From Boseongicola sp. (GTDB lineage: Bacteria > Pseudomonadota > Alphaproteobacteria > Rhodobacterales > Rhodobacteraceae), in assembly GCA_014075275.1 (NCBI GenBank), contig CP046179.1, forward strand, positions 304,501 through 368,500: a stretch of DNA of 64,000 nucleotides, read 5' to 3'. Below the pieces are notes generated by a model that was not told the origin of the DNA, did no database searches, and saw nothing but the letters and a program-made list of their open reading frames with translations. Below are positions 1-8,610 of the stretch, piece by piece. The translations under genes were made by a program, and so were the position numbers. Position 1 is the stretch's first letter. The number at the start of each line of letters is the position of its first letter.

Positions 1-35
1 AGGCCGACTTCGATCCCATCAAGTCCGAATGGCAT
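1..35 (-). CDS. TRAP transporter large permease (DctM), N-terminal 11 codons only
   Basis: An ATG on the minus strand at 33-35 opens a frame running off the window edge: M-P-F-G-L-D-G-I-E-V-G. This start resembles the first residues of DctM-type large permeases. It lies 2 nt beyond the stop of the DctQ gene, the usual order DctP-DctQ-DctM. Only the position and a few residues support the call, so it is an inference from operon order. Confidence 0.5.
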   Translation of the reverse strand, partial: MPFGLDGIEVG

Positions 36-37
36 GA

Positions 38-931
38 TCAGGCAGCCCCTTCCGTGGTGTCGGGATCAGCGGCATCAAGAATGTCGCGATCAAGTCCACG
101 CCCTTCGTCATCTTCGCCGCCAACAAATTCCAGGTAGGAGCGATAGAAAACGGCAGCGGCTTGAACCATCATCATGAACGCAAAGAAGACGATCAGAACT
201 TTGAACAGGAAGTACGCGTCGAATCCATTGGGTGAAAAGCCGATGGTCTCAGGTTGCCACCGAAAGGCCCGTGCTTTGCGGATCATGCCATCCAACGTAT
301 CCGAGGCGTTGACCTTTGGGTTGATCAGGTGACGCCACATAAAAAACCACGAGTAATGCCAGATCAATAGCAGCGCGGGGATCATGAAGAATAGGGCCCC
401 AAACATATCGATCACGCGCTTTGTGCGATATTTGACGCCGGCATAAAACAAATCCACCCGGACGTGACCGCCTTGCACAAACGTGTATGCACAGCACATG
501 CAAACGACGATGGCGTTATACAGCTTAAGACTGTCGCCCCACCATCCAAGCGGGCGGTCAAATCCCAGGCCAACCGGCCCCAGACCAATGTCCGAAACGC
601 GAAAGATCGCTTGCAAAAAGATGACCATGATCTGCTGAAGAACCATTAGCAGGCCCGCCCAGGCTGCCAGGCGGCCAATGCTGTTGGAAAACCCTTCCAG
701 GCCGCCGACAATGCGCCATAGAAATTCACGGTTGTACACACCATACGCGAAGACACCGAAAAACAGCATCGTCGATAATAAAAACAGCTCGGGCGAAGCG
801 CCGTAATATACAAAGCGCATCACCGCTTCGGGTTCGGAAAGATTCCAAACTGTCAATGGGTTAAGCAAAACGTAGACAAGGCCGGACAATGCCGACCAAG
901 CATGCTCGATGATCCAGCTAAGTGCTGCCAT
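38..931 (-). CDS. TRAP transporter small permease subunit (DctQ family)
   Basis: Inner-membrane small subunit of a tripartite ATP-independent periplasmic transporter, which with DctM moves an organic acid using an ion gradient. At 297 residues it is longer than the minimal DctQ of about 170. Hydrophobic segments fall near residues 45-62, 90-110, 138-155, 175-195 and 240-262, and the ending is acidic. The long form with an extra N-terminal membrane part is typical of the subgroup annotated as mannitol/chloroaromatic TRAP transporters, but the substrate cannot be read from sequence. The DctP gene lies 60 nt upstream on the same strand and DctM follows. Confidence 0.88.
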   Translation of the reverse strand: MAALSWIIEHAWSALSGLVYVLLNPLTVWNLSEPEAVMRFVYYGASPELFLLSTMLFFGVFAYGVYNREFLWRIVGGLEGFSNSIGRLAAWAGLLMVLQQIMVIFLQAIFRVSDIGLGPVGLGFDRPLGWWGDSLKLYNAIVVCMCCAYTFVQGGHVRVDLFYAGVKYRTKRVIDMFGALFFMIPALLLIWHYSWFFMWRHLINPKVNASDTLDGMIRKARAFRWQPETIGFSPNGFDAYFLFKVLIVFFAFMMMVQAAAVFYRSYLEFVGGEDDEGRGLDRDILDAADPDTTEGAA

Positions 932-990
932 CTGCGCCCCTTAAGGATTAGCTGGGACCGCAAAAGGTTTGCGATCCCGTTTGATAGGGT

Positions 991-2076
991 TCAGAGGCCC
1001 AGAACGCGAGAGCGCTGCGCTGCATAAGCCGCATCCGAACGGCCAATCCAGCCCGACGTTGCTTTGGCAGATGCCAGGAAGCTGTCGTGGATTTTTGCAA
1101 ACAAAGCGTCGCTTCTGAATTCTTCCATGACTTCCTGAGCTGCAGCCCCGAAAGCGTCCCAGGTTTCTTCCGAGAACTCATGAAGTTGCGTGCCGCCTGC
1201 AACCAAGCGCTCAAGCGCCGGTCCGTTGTTGCCGATGAACTGCGCGTAATTGGCCTGATGTGCATCTGCGGCGGCAACTTCGATGGCGCGCTGATGCTGT
1301 TTGGACAACCCATTGAAGCGCTCGTTGTTCACAGCCACAGACAAAGCTGCACATGGCTCGTGGAAACCGGCAGGATAGTAGTGGTCACACACTTCCTGAA
1401 GACCAAGCCGCTCGTCCGACCATGGGCCGATCCACTCGGTGCCGTCCAAGGCACCCGAAGACAGCGCTTGGTAGATTTCCGACGCTGGAAGAGTCTGAAC
1501 CGAAGCGCCCAATTTGGACACGGTCTGTCCACCAAGACCTGGCATGCGGAATTTCAGACCTTGATAGTCCTCTGGCGAATTGATGGGCGAGCGATACCAG
1601 CCGCCACCCTGAGCGCCAGTCTGGCCCGCAATAAAGTGCTTCAGACCGTAAATTTCACCAAGCTCGTGGTGCAATTTCTGACCTTCGCCATGATAGTACC
1701 AAACCATCATCTCGGGCGCAGTCATCCCAAATGGAACCGCCGTAAAGAAGGCCAAGGCCGGGTCCGTGTTCAAGAAATAATAGTCTGCGGCGTGATACAT
1801 ATCCGCCTGGCCAGACGACGCAGCGTCAAAACTCTCAAGCGCCCCGACCAATTCTCCGCCAGCTTTGGTGTCGATTGTCAGCGTGCCGCCAGTGATGTCG
1901 GCGACGTTGTTTGCAAAACGCTCAACCGAATCCCAAACACCTGCCAGTCCCCGCGGCCAGCTTGTGACCATGACAAGTTGTTCGCGACCTTGTGAAATCG
2001 CTGGTGATGCAAGACTTGTGGCCGCAGCCGCTCCGCCAGCTATCGCTGATGTGCGCAAAAATGAACGTCGATCCAT
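991..2076 (-). CDS. TRAP transporter substrate-binding protein (DctP family), Tat-exported
   Basis: Periplasmic solute receptor of the TRAP system. I place the start at 2076, not at an upstream in-frame ATG at 2133, because GGAGG sits 7 nt before it and the protein then begins MDRRSFLRTSAIAGG, a twin-arginine signal with an Ala-rich h-region ending near SPAISQG. The mature part contains the family's substrate-contact region around RMPGLGGQ and GALDGTEW. About 361 residues, normal for DctP. Tat export of TRAP receptors is common for those folding or binding ligand before export. Substrate unknown; organic or keto acids are typical. Confidence 0.9.
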   Translation of the reverse strand: MDRRSFLRTSAIAGGAAAATSLASPAISQGREQLVMVTSWPRGLAGVWDSVERFANNVADITGGTLTIDTKAGGELVGALESFDAASSGQADMYHAADYYFLNTDPALAFFTAVPFGMTAPEMMVWYYHGEGQKLHHELGEIYGLKHFIAGQTGAQGGGWYRSPINSPEDYQGLKFRMPGLGGQTVSKLGASVQTLPASEIYQALSSGALDGTEWIGPWSDERLGLQEVCDHYYPAGFHEPCAALSVAVNNERFNGLSKQHQRAIEVAAADAHQANYAQFIGNNGPALERLVAGGTQLHEFSEETWDAFGAAAQEVMEEFRSDALFAKIHDSFLASAKATSGWIGRSDAAYAAQRSRVLGL

Positions 2077-2380
2077 AGAATACCTCCCGTAGTTTCCATT
2101 GTTGGCCCGAATTGCCGGGTCCATTTGAATCATGTCGGGACGATAGCGTTATTGATGCCAAAATTGAATAGCTGCGTGCCGTCACTTGCCGCATTTGCGC
2201 AGGTTAGGCAGACGTACCTGTCTCGGTTGCCCTCAATTTGATCGTTTCGCCGCGTCGGTCCAACGCGTGTAAACTTGTGGCATGTCGACCCCGAGTCAAC
2301 AGGCTTGGCGCAACGTCATTCGGACTGGCGGCTCTGTATCCTAACGTTAAAGTCAGCAATGTGGTCATTCACTACGACGA
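2077..2380. other. 304-nt intergenic region between dctP and nagA
   Basis: It holds the leader of the TRAP operon, with the GGAGG ribosome site just before 2076, and the 3' end of the nagA operon. I find no convincing hairpin plus U-tract, no repeat and no conserved short ORF. Small ORFs here are antisense or chance frames. Confidence 0.5.
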
Positions 2381-3511
2381 TTAGGCTGATCGCAGATATT
2401 CCCGATTGCGATCTAACAGGATCGGACTTGCCGGATTATTTGCTTGAAAATGGCCATGGTGAAGTGGCTCCCTAAGCAAGTGTGCTGGCCCGGACGTTGC
2501 CATCGCAAGCGCCGTGATTTCGGAAACGCCAACCTCATTGACCAAATGCGAAACTGCTTTTGTGAAACTCAGATGTGCTCCCGCAAGCGTTCCATCTTCC
2601 AGTGTCAGCCGTCCAGATTTCAGGAATACTTTTCTGCCATTTAAACTGAACTCCGAAATATCCGAGCCAACGGTAGACATTGCGTCTGTCACCAGGAAGA
2701 TACTTCCAGGCGAACGCTTAGAGCTTAGTGCTGTGCGCAAGCTGGCATTATGAACGTGGAAACCGTCCGCTATGATGCCTGCCGAAACGCCAGCTTCATG
2801 CAAAGCCGCCCCAACAAGCCCGGGTTCGCGATTTCCCAACTGACTCATGGCGTTGAAAAGATGCGTCACACAACGAACACCCGCATCAAAGGCAGCCAGG
2901 GCCGTATCAAAAGAACAATCCGTGTGACCCAGCGAAAGGATAATCCCAGCAGCGTTCAAACGCCGCATTTGCTCCAGGCTCACATTCTCAGGAGCAATCG
3001 TCACCATGACGTTCGGAAGTCTTTCCGCCGCTTCTATTAAAAAAGCTTCGTCTGGATCATCCATGGGTCGAATTAGGGAAGGATCATGCGCTCCCTTGCG
3101 CGCTACGGACAAATGCGGCCCTTCCAAATGGACTCCTACGACGCCCGGAACGCCCGCAGCGATGGCCGCCTCAACCGCGTCAACCGCAGCACGCGTTCGC
3201 TCCGGTATGTCTGTGATCAATGTTGGTAAAACCGCTCTTGTTCCGGTTCTAGCATGAGCTTCGGCTATGGTGATAAGCCCATCAAGCGAAGTATCGTCAT
3301 TGAACATCACGCCGCCACCGCCATTTACCTGCAGGTCGACAAACCCAGGTAATATCGTGCCACCTTCCAGTTCTTCGGTCGCGAAGTCGTCGGGGATATC
3401 GTCACACGCAACAATTCCTTTGAAAACATCGCCATCAAACAGGCATGCCTGATCCACATACATGTCTCTGCCATCAAATATCTGGGCACCAATTAGAGCG
3501 CGACGTGTCAT
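2381..3511 (-). CDS. nagA: N-acetylglucosamine-6-phosphate deacetylase
   Basis: Hydrolyses GlcNAc-6-phosphate to glucosamine-6-phosphate and acetate in the cytoplasm. Amidohydrolase fold; 376 residues, normal length. Visible landmarks are LPGFVDLQVNGGGG (about 55-68), GVHLEGPHLS (about 126-135) with the metal-ligand Glu, SLGHTDCSF (about 192-200), THLFNAMSQ (about 216-224) and the catalytic-Asp region LVTDAMS (about 274-280). It overlaps the SIS-domain gene upstream by 4 nt (ATGA), which implies translational coupling. It is the last gene of the leftward amino-sugar operon. Confidence 0.95.
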   Translation of the reverse strand: MTRRALIGAQIFDGRDMYVDQACLFDGDVFKGIVACDDIPDDFATEELEGGTILPGFVDLQVNGGGGVMFNDDTSLDGLITIAEAHARTGTRAVLPTLITDIPERTRAAVDAVEAAIAAGVPGVVGVHLEGPHLSVARKGAHDPSLIRPMDDPDEAFLIEAAERLPNVMVTIAPENVSLEQMRRLNAAGIILSLGHTDCSFDTALAAFDAGVRCVTHLFNAMSQLGNREPGLVGAALHEAGVSAGIIADGFHVHNASLRTALSSKRSPGSIFLVTDAMSTVGSDISEFSLNGRKVFLKSGRLTLEDGTLAGAHLSFTKAVSHLVNEVGVSEITALAMATSGPAHLLREPLHHGHFQANNPASPILLDRNREYLRSA

Positions 3512-4536
3512 ACGGTTTCAGTCACTTTCTGTAGATGGCGTGGTTTGTCGGGATCAATTCCGCGCATGCGTGAAATCTGTTCCACCATAGCGTAGAGCGA
3601 AACAATCAAAGAAACCGGGTCCGTCAGAGGATGGCCAGTGCGCGCAACCGGCAGCCGAGTGGATCGTTCCGCCTTGTCAGACGTCACAAAAACCGTTGCA
3701 CCTTTAGCGGCAATGGCGTCCGAAATTTCGACAACAGAGGATTCCACGTTGTCCGCGGCGGTCAATGCCATCACAGGAAACCCGCTTTGAACGATTGAAA
3801 CCGGACCATGCATAACTTCGGCCGAAGAGTAAGATTCTGCATGGATTTGGCAGGTCTCCTTGAACTTCAGAGCCGTCTCATTTGAAATAGCCAAAGAAGG
3901 ACCTCGACCCAGACAAAATAGCGAGTTCTTTGTAGCCATCACCTTGGTCAAAGCACCCCAGTCTTGCGTAACTGCATTTTCTAGAACCTGCGGCAAATCG
4001 TGAATCGCCGCGACAAGGTCAACATCCTTTTGCCATTCGGCCAACAACCAAACTGCGGAAACCGCTGAATTTACGTAGGTCTTCGTGGCGGCAACACTTT
4101 GTTCCACACCTGCGTGCAAATTCAGTGTGTGGCTGCTGACCTTGGCAAGATCGCTGTCTGTGTGATTGGTCAATGCCAGACTAAGTGCGCCCTGACGTGC
4201 CGCCATATCCGCCATTGCGACAATATCCGGACTCTTGCCAGATTGCGAAATCGACAGGCAGGCGCTTTGGGCAAGCCGCAGCTTGTGTCCATAAATCGAT
4301 GCGATAGAGGGCCCGACTGACGCTACAGGCACTCCGGCTACCAATTCGCTGGCATATTTAAAGTATGTAGCAGCATGGTCCGAAGACCCGCGCGCAACAG
4401 AAATTACGACACTAGGATCACATTCGGCAAGCGCCTTGGCCGCGTCTCTGACATGCTGCGCCCCATTGGTCAGAAGATCCTCGACGGCATCAGGAATCTG
4501 ACGGATTTCGCGGTGCATATTCGTCTGCTGTGACAT
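3508..4536 (-). CDS. SIS-domain sugar-phosphate isomerase/deaminase, NagB-II-like
   Basis: Probable glucosamine-6-phosphate deaminase of the GlmS-isomerase-like type (NagB-II), which would yield fructose-6-phosphate and ammonia. It has two SIS domains (SVARGSSDHAATYFKY near 46-61; LGRGPSLAISNETALKFKE near 213-231) and the SVAATKTY motif, but no N-terminal glutaminase domain, so it is not GlmS. 342 residues. It lies between nagA (4-nt overlap) and the GntR regulator (2-nt gap). No classical NagB is present here, which supports this protein filling that step. AgaS-like isomerase is the alternative. Confidence 0.85.
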   Translation of the reverse strand: MSQQTNMHREIRQIPDAVEDLLTNGAQHVRDAAKALAECDPSVVISVARGSSDHAATYFKYASELVAGVPVASVGPSIASIYGHKLRLAQSACLSISQSGKSPDIVAMADMAARQGALSLALTNHTDSDLAKVSSHTLNLHAGVEQSVAATKTYVNSAVSAVWLLAEWQKDVDLVAAIHDLPQVLENAVTQDWGALTKVMATKNSLFCLGRGPSLAISNETALKFKETCQIHAESYSSAEVMHGPVSIVQSGFPVMALTAADNVESSVVEISDAIAAKGATVFVTSDKAERSTRLPVARTGHPLTDPVSLIVSLYAMVEQISRMRGIDPDKPRHLQKVTETV

Positions 4537-4538
4537 TG

Positions 4539-5297
4539 TCAGTCCTTTGATAGTCGAAGTTCGGCGACAAAATTATAGGCATCACCCCGATAGAGAGACT
4601 GGGTGAATTCAGCGACCCGACCAGACGCCAAATACGATGTCCTCTCAATTCGTAGCCCGGCATCGCCGGGCGAAACGGCCAACAACTCTGCATCCGCAGG
4701 CTCTATGTTGACTGCCGATATTTTCTGGAGCGCGCGTACAGGTCGATGCCCAGTACGCTCCAGAACTTCATAAAGCGAGACTTCAACCAAAAGCGGATTC
4801 TCCAGGATGTCAGTCGGCAGAGAAGCCCGCTCAATTGCGATTGGGTCGCCATCGGCAAGTCGAAGGCGTGTAATGCGAGCAACAGAGTCCTCGGCGGCCA
4901 AGCCTAGGGACGTCATTTCATCTGGTGATGGCATATATAGTCCACGCCCAAGCCAACGCGATGTTGCGACCATCCCCCGACGCGCCATGTCTTCAGAAAA
5001 CGACGTCAGGCGCGACAGCTTTTGCTCAATACGATCAGGTTTGGATGATACGAAGGAGCCTGATCCCTGCTTCTGCACAATGGTGCCATCCTCGGCCAGC
5101 GATTGGATCGCTTTACGAACCGTGACACGGGAAAAATCTGTGATCGATGCTATTTCACGCTCGGGCGGCAATGGGCTCCCAGGAGGCAGAATGCCCTTGG
5201 TAACGCCATCGCTTAGACGTTGTCGCAACTGGACGTATCTCGGACCTGCGTCTGCCCGAAACCAGTCTTGAGGTTTAAGAAACTCGGTCACGCTCAT
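4539..5297 (-). CDS. GntR-family regulator with UTRA domain, probable amino-sugar repressor
   Basis: N-terminal winged helix-turn-helix (LPPEREIASITDFSRVTVRK around 42-61, then EDGTIVQKQGSGSFV) followed by a UTRA effector-binding domain of the HutC/NagR type. UTRA domains of NagR/DasR proteins bind phosphorylated amino sugars, so GlcNAc-6-P or GlcN-6-P is the likely signal. Start set at ATG 5297 because it overlaps the upstream kinase stop as ATGA; an in-frame start at 5306 is possible. It is embedded between the kinase and isomerase genes and likely controls the divergent region near 6190-6350. Confidence 0.88.
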   Translation of the reverse strand: MSVTEFLKPQDWFRADAGPRYVQLRQRLSDGVTKGILPPGSPLPPEREIASITDFSRVTVRKAIQSLAEDGTIVQKQGSGSFVSSKPDRIEQKLSRLTSFSEDMARRGMVATSRWLGRGLYMPSPDEMTSLGLAAEDSVARITRLRLADGDPIAIERASLPTDILENPLLVEVSLYEVLERTGHRPVRALQKISAVNIEPADAELLAVSPGDAGLRIERTSYLASGRVAEFTQSLYRGDAYNFVAELRLSKD

Positions 5298-6187
5298 CCG
5301 GCACACTCCATATTCTCGCTTGCAGCCTTGGCCAGCATCAGTGCTCCATCCAGGGCAGTTCCTTTGGCTGGACGAACCAGCGACTTCGCGCGATCATCAA
5401 GGTAAGGGGCATAATGCGGACCAATTCCGCCGGTCAGGCAAACGATATCGCTTTCACCAAGGTCCGCCTTTCCAATGCATGAGTTAATGAACCGCGCGCC
5501 TTCGGTCATGATCGAGCGCCCAAGCGCATCGCTCTTGGCTCCCGCCTTAATCACCATTGGAGCCAGCGCTGCGAAATCGCTCGGCGCCGCCGCCTTTGCA
5601 AAGCTAACCATTTCAACGGGATCATTGTGAAACTCAGTAAGCACCTGATTGCTCAGCACACTGCCAGGCTCCAGCCCATCACATACATTGAGACAGCGTT
5701 CCATTGCAGCCCGCCCCAGCCATGCTCCGGACCCATGGTCCGATATCTGAAATCCCCAGCCGCCAAAGAACCTGGCCGCGCCGTTTTTTTGGATGGCCAC
5801 AAACGCACCGGTGCCAATTGCTGCAAGCAGTCCGTCCTCAGTGCCCAGCGCACCGACGGTCGATGTTGGCCGGTCGTCTGTCACGTTGACTTGTCGAAAC
5901 GGCAAGGCCGCAGCCATGCGCGCAGCACCTGACGCATTCAAGATGCCCGCCAATCCAACATGGGCCACGCAATGACTTAGTGTATCAAGTTCAATATCAG
6001 CAGACTTTGCGGCCTCCTGCGCAGCTTCAAGGACACTCTTGATTGCCAGTTCTGGGTTGGTCGTAAAGTTTGCAGCACCACCAGTTGCTTCACCAATCCG
6101 CACGCCGTCTGAATCGGAAAGGGCTGCGCGGCAGCCCGAGCCGCCGCCGTCGATTCCAATTATGTAATGTGACAAATTGCAAGTCAT
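5294..6187 (-). CDS. BadF/BadG/BcrA/BcrD-type ATPase family kinase, probable N-acetylglucosamine kinase
   Basis: ASKHA-fold sugar kinase. Phosphate-1 loop IIGIDGGGSGCRAALSD lies at residues 8-24, with an adenosine-loop region around LAAIGTGAFVAIQ and a late Gly-rich CLTGGIGPHYAPYL motif. 297 residues matches GlcNAc kinases of this family. The open frame extends upstream to 6361, but ATG 6187 is preferred because the kinase fold starts about 8 residues later and the extension crosses the AT-rich promoter region. Next to murQ and nagA, its expected product is GlcNAc-6-P (or MurNAc-6-P); the true substrate is inferred. Confidence 0.85.
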   Translation of the reverse strand: MTCNLSHYIIGIDGGGSGCRAALSDSDGVRIGEATGGAANFTTNPELAIKSVLEAAQEAAKSADIELDTLSHCVAHVGLAGILNASGAARMAAALPFRQVNVTDDRPTSTVGALGTEDGLLAAIGTGAFVAIQKNGAARFFGGWGFQISDHGSGAWLGRAAMERCLNVCDGLEPGSVLSNQVLTEFHNDPVEMVSFAKAAAPSDFAALAPMVIKAGAKSDALGRSIMTEGARFINSCIGKADLGESDIVCLTGGIGPHYAPYLDDRAKSLVRPAKGTALDGALMLAKAASENMECAG

Positions 6188-6190
6188 GAA

Positions 6191-6319
6191 ATACCTATAG
6201 CATACCAATTTTCCAATTAAAACTCCAATATAAGGCCAAAACCTTGTAATTTTCGCGATTTTAGACCCCAATCCGGGTTTTCCAAAATATTGGTAGACAA
6301 AAGGTATTATTTCGGTATT
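6191..6319. promoter_or_regulatory. Divergent control region with helically phased GGTAT/ATACC repeats
   Basis: Between the kinase (start 6187) and murQ (start 6347) the sequence is AT-rich. On the murQ side GGTAG at 6292-6296, GGTAT at 6303-6307 and GGTAT at 6314-6318 recur every 11 nt. On the kinase side ATACC at 6191-6195 and 6202-6206 shows the same 11-nt period in opposite orientation. The mirrored arrangement suggests one protein binding both promoters on one face of the DNA; the GntR/UTRA protein is the obvious candidate, by inference. Confidence 0.6.
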
Positions 6320-6346
6320 GTATTTGCAAATCCGGGGGAATCGACC

Positions 6347-7246
6347 GTGCACGAACGCCAAGCATCAAAAGACCATGGGACGCCAATTGACGCGCTTCCA
6401 AGTCAAGAGTCGCTGGCGACCATGCTGAACTCTCACATCAACGCTCTTCAAAATGTGCGCGGCGCGCTGGGCGACCTTGATGCGGCGGCCCATGCTGTTG
6501 CGGCCGCATTCCAATCAGGTGCAACAATCCACTACGCCGCTGCAGGCAGTTCTGGTCTGATGGCTTTGGCCGATGCCAGCGAATTGCCGGGAACCTTCAA
6601 AGTTCCGGCCAATCAAATTCGCATCTGCATGGCAGGGGGTGTTCCGGCCGACGGGCATATGCCCGGCGGCACCGAAGATGACGAAGCCGAGGCCAACCGC
6701 GCCGCCGAAAGTGTCCGGGATGGGGACGTTGCAATTGTACTCAGCGCCAGCGGCACCACACCTTATGCGCTGTCTTTCGCCAGGTCTGCACAGCAAAAGG
6801 GCGCGCAAATCATTGCCATAGCCAGCGTCGCAAACTCTGCACTTTTGCAGATTGCCGATATTGCCATCGCGCTCAACACTGCCGCAGAGGTGGTGAAAGG
6901 GTCCACGCGATTGGGGGCAGGGACTGCCCAGAAGGTAGCATTAAATATGATCTCGACACAGGCAGGTGTGCTTTTGGGCCATGTGCACGATGGGTTGATG
7001 GTCAATTTGCACCCGGACAACATAAAGCTGCGTCAGCGCGCTCGAGACATAGTTGCGCAGATTTCTGGCGTCGAGCCTGCCGTCGCCGATGCCGCTTTAG
7101 AGTTGGCCGACTATGACACCAAGCTCGCGACACTCATTGCGACTGGAATTAACAGCGATGCCGCCCGGCAGCTGCTTTTGCAGCACAATGGGCGATTGCA
7201 CGAATGTCTAAATGAAGCGGCATTCCAAATCGAAACGACGAACTGA
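6347..7246 (+). CDS. murQ: N-acetylmuramic acid 6-phosphate etherase
   Basis: Cleaves the lactyl ether of MurNAc-6-P to give GlcNAc-6-P and D-lactate in the cytoplasm. SIS fold: YAAAGSSGLMALADASELPG (about 61-80) contains the conserved catalytic Glu of the DASE motif, and GTEDDEAEANRA holds the second conserved Glu. GSTRLGAGTAQKVALNM is the family signature. I choose GTG 6347, with GGGGGAA 7 nt upstream, giving 299 residues; the frame opens earlier at 6290 but that part crosses the operator repeats. First gene of the rightward unit feeding nagA on the other strand. Confidence 0.92.
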   Translation: MHERQASKDHGTPIDALPSQESLATMLNSHINALQNVRGALGDLDAAAHAVAAAFQSGATIHYAAAGSSGLMALADASELPGTFKVPANQIRICMAGGVPADGHMPGGTEDDEAEANRAAESVRDGDVAIVLSASGTTPYALSFARSAQQKGAQIIAIASVANSALLQIADIAIALNTAAEVVKGSTRLGAGTAQKVALNMISTQAGVLLGHVHDGLMVNLHPDNIKLRQRARDIVAQISGVEPAVADAALELADYDTKLATLIATGINSDAARQLLLQHNGRLHECLNEAAFQIETTN

Positions 7247-7271
7247 CTTAAACACAAAAGGGAGAGAAAAG

Positions 7272-8527
7272 ATGAACAAACCAACAATGAAAGGTGCACT
7301 GCTCGCGACGACGCTGCTCTGCGCCTCAGCCGCCGCGGCACAGGATGTCGAGCTAACAATCGAAAGCTGGCGCAATGACGACCTGGCACTCTGGCAGGAA
7401 AAGCTGATTCCGGCTTTTGAGGCCGAAAATCCCGGCATCAAAGTGAAATTTTCGCCGTTTGCGCCTACAGAATATGATGCAGCGTTGAATGCCAAGCTGG
7501 ATGCAGGTTCTGCTGGTGATCTGATCACCTGTCGCCCATTTGACCGCTCGCTTGGCCTTTATGATGCAGGACACCTTGCATCGCTGAACGGCCTTGATGG
7601 CATGTCCAACTTCTCGGACGTGGCCAAATCCGCATGGACGACTGATGACGGCTCAACCACGTTCTGCGTCCCGATGGCCAGTGTGATTCACGGTTTCATC
7701 TATAACAAAGACGCATTCGCCGAAGTTGGCATCGAAGTGCCTGAAACCGAAGCGGAATTCTTTGCAGCCCTCGAAGCTTTCAAAGCCGATGGCAACTATA
7801 TTCCAATGGCCATGGGCACCAACGACCAGTGGGAAGCCGCAACAATGGGCTACAACAATATCGGCCCCAACTACTGGAAAGGCGAAGAAGGTCGAAACGC
7901 TCTGATCGCTGGCGACCAAAAACTGACTGACGAAGGTTGGGTTGCACCCTATCGCGCACTCGCGAAATGGGGTGACTACCTGGGCGACGGTTTCGAAGCA
8001 CAGACTTATCCCGACAGCCAGAATATCTTCACGTTGGGCCGCGCCGCTATCTATCCGCTGGTTCTTGGGAAATTTCCGGATTTAACGCGCAGGCTGACTT
8101 TGAAATGGGTGCCTTTAACCCACCTGTCGCGAACGCCGGAGACACTTGCTACATTTCGGATCACACCGACATCGGCATTGGCATGAACGCGTCTACAGAA
8201 AACCCGGACGCGGCCATGACTTTCCTAAACTGGGTGGCCAGTTCCGAGTTCTCGAATATCTTTGCAAATGCGCTGCCGGGGTTCTTCCCTCTGTCTAACG
8301 CAGCAGTCGATTTGCAGGATCCGCTGGCGCAAGAATTCATTTCCTGGCGCGGTAAATGCGAAAGCTCGATCAGGTCAACTTACCAGATTTTGTCGCGTGG
8401 CACGCCGAACCTGGAAAATGATACCTGGAATGCTTCGGCTGCGGTGATCAAGGGTCAGGAAAGCCCCGAAGATGCCGGTAAGCGCCTGCAAGCTGGTCTC
8501 GAAGCCTGGTATGCGCCGCACCAGTAA
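7272..8527 (+). pseudogene. Sugar ABC transporter substrate-binding protein (family 1), frameshifted
   Basis: Periplasmic receptor of a CUT1-type sugar transporter, with a GGAGAG ribosome site and a Sec signal (MNKPTMKGALLATTLLCASA, cleavage after AAA). The first frame is good family sequence up to GRAAIYP, then becomes nonsense and ends at 8186. The next frame continues with AGSWEISGFNAQADFEMGAF and runs cleanly to 8527. One base is missing near 8055-8058 (CCGCTGG where CCGGCTGG fits). The locus is 1256 nt, one short of 419 codons. Product would be about 418 residues. Truncation removes the C-lobe, so the receptor should be non-functional unless this is a sequence error. Confidence 0.88.
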
Positions 8528-8543
8528 GCGGTAAGTGACGAAA

Positions 8544-8571
8544 CCCCCGGGCGATCCTCCCCGCCCGGGGG
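8544..8571 (+). terminator. Stem-loop between binding-protein and permease genes
   Basis: Perfect 10-bp stem CCCCCGGGCG/CGCCCGGGGG with an 8-nt loop and no U-tract. Such stems behind binding-protein genes usually stabilise the upstream mRNA or attenuate the permease part. Confidence 0.65.
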
Positions 8572-8610
8572 CCATACTGAAATCCCGACAATTCGCCAAG
8601 GAGCAATGTG

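Noticed and set aside
1087-1995. 302-residue plus-strand open frame
   Set aside because: It lies entirely antisense to dctP, has no ribosome site and shows no family pattern; a shadow of the C-rich codon use.
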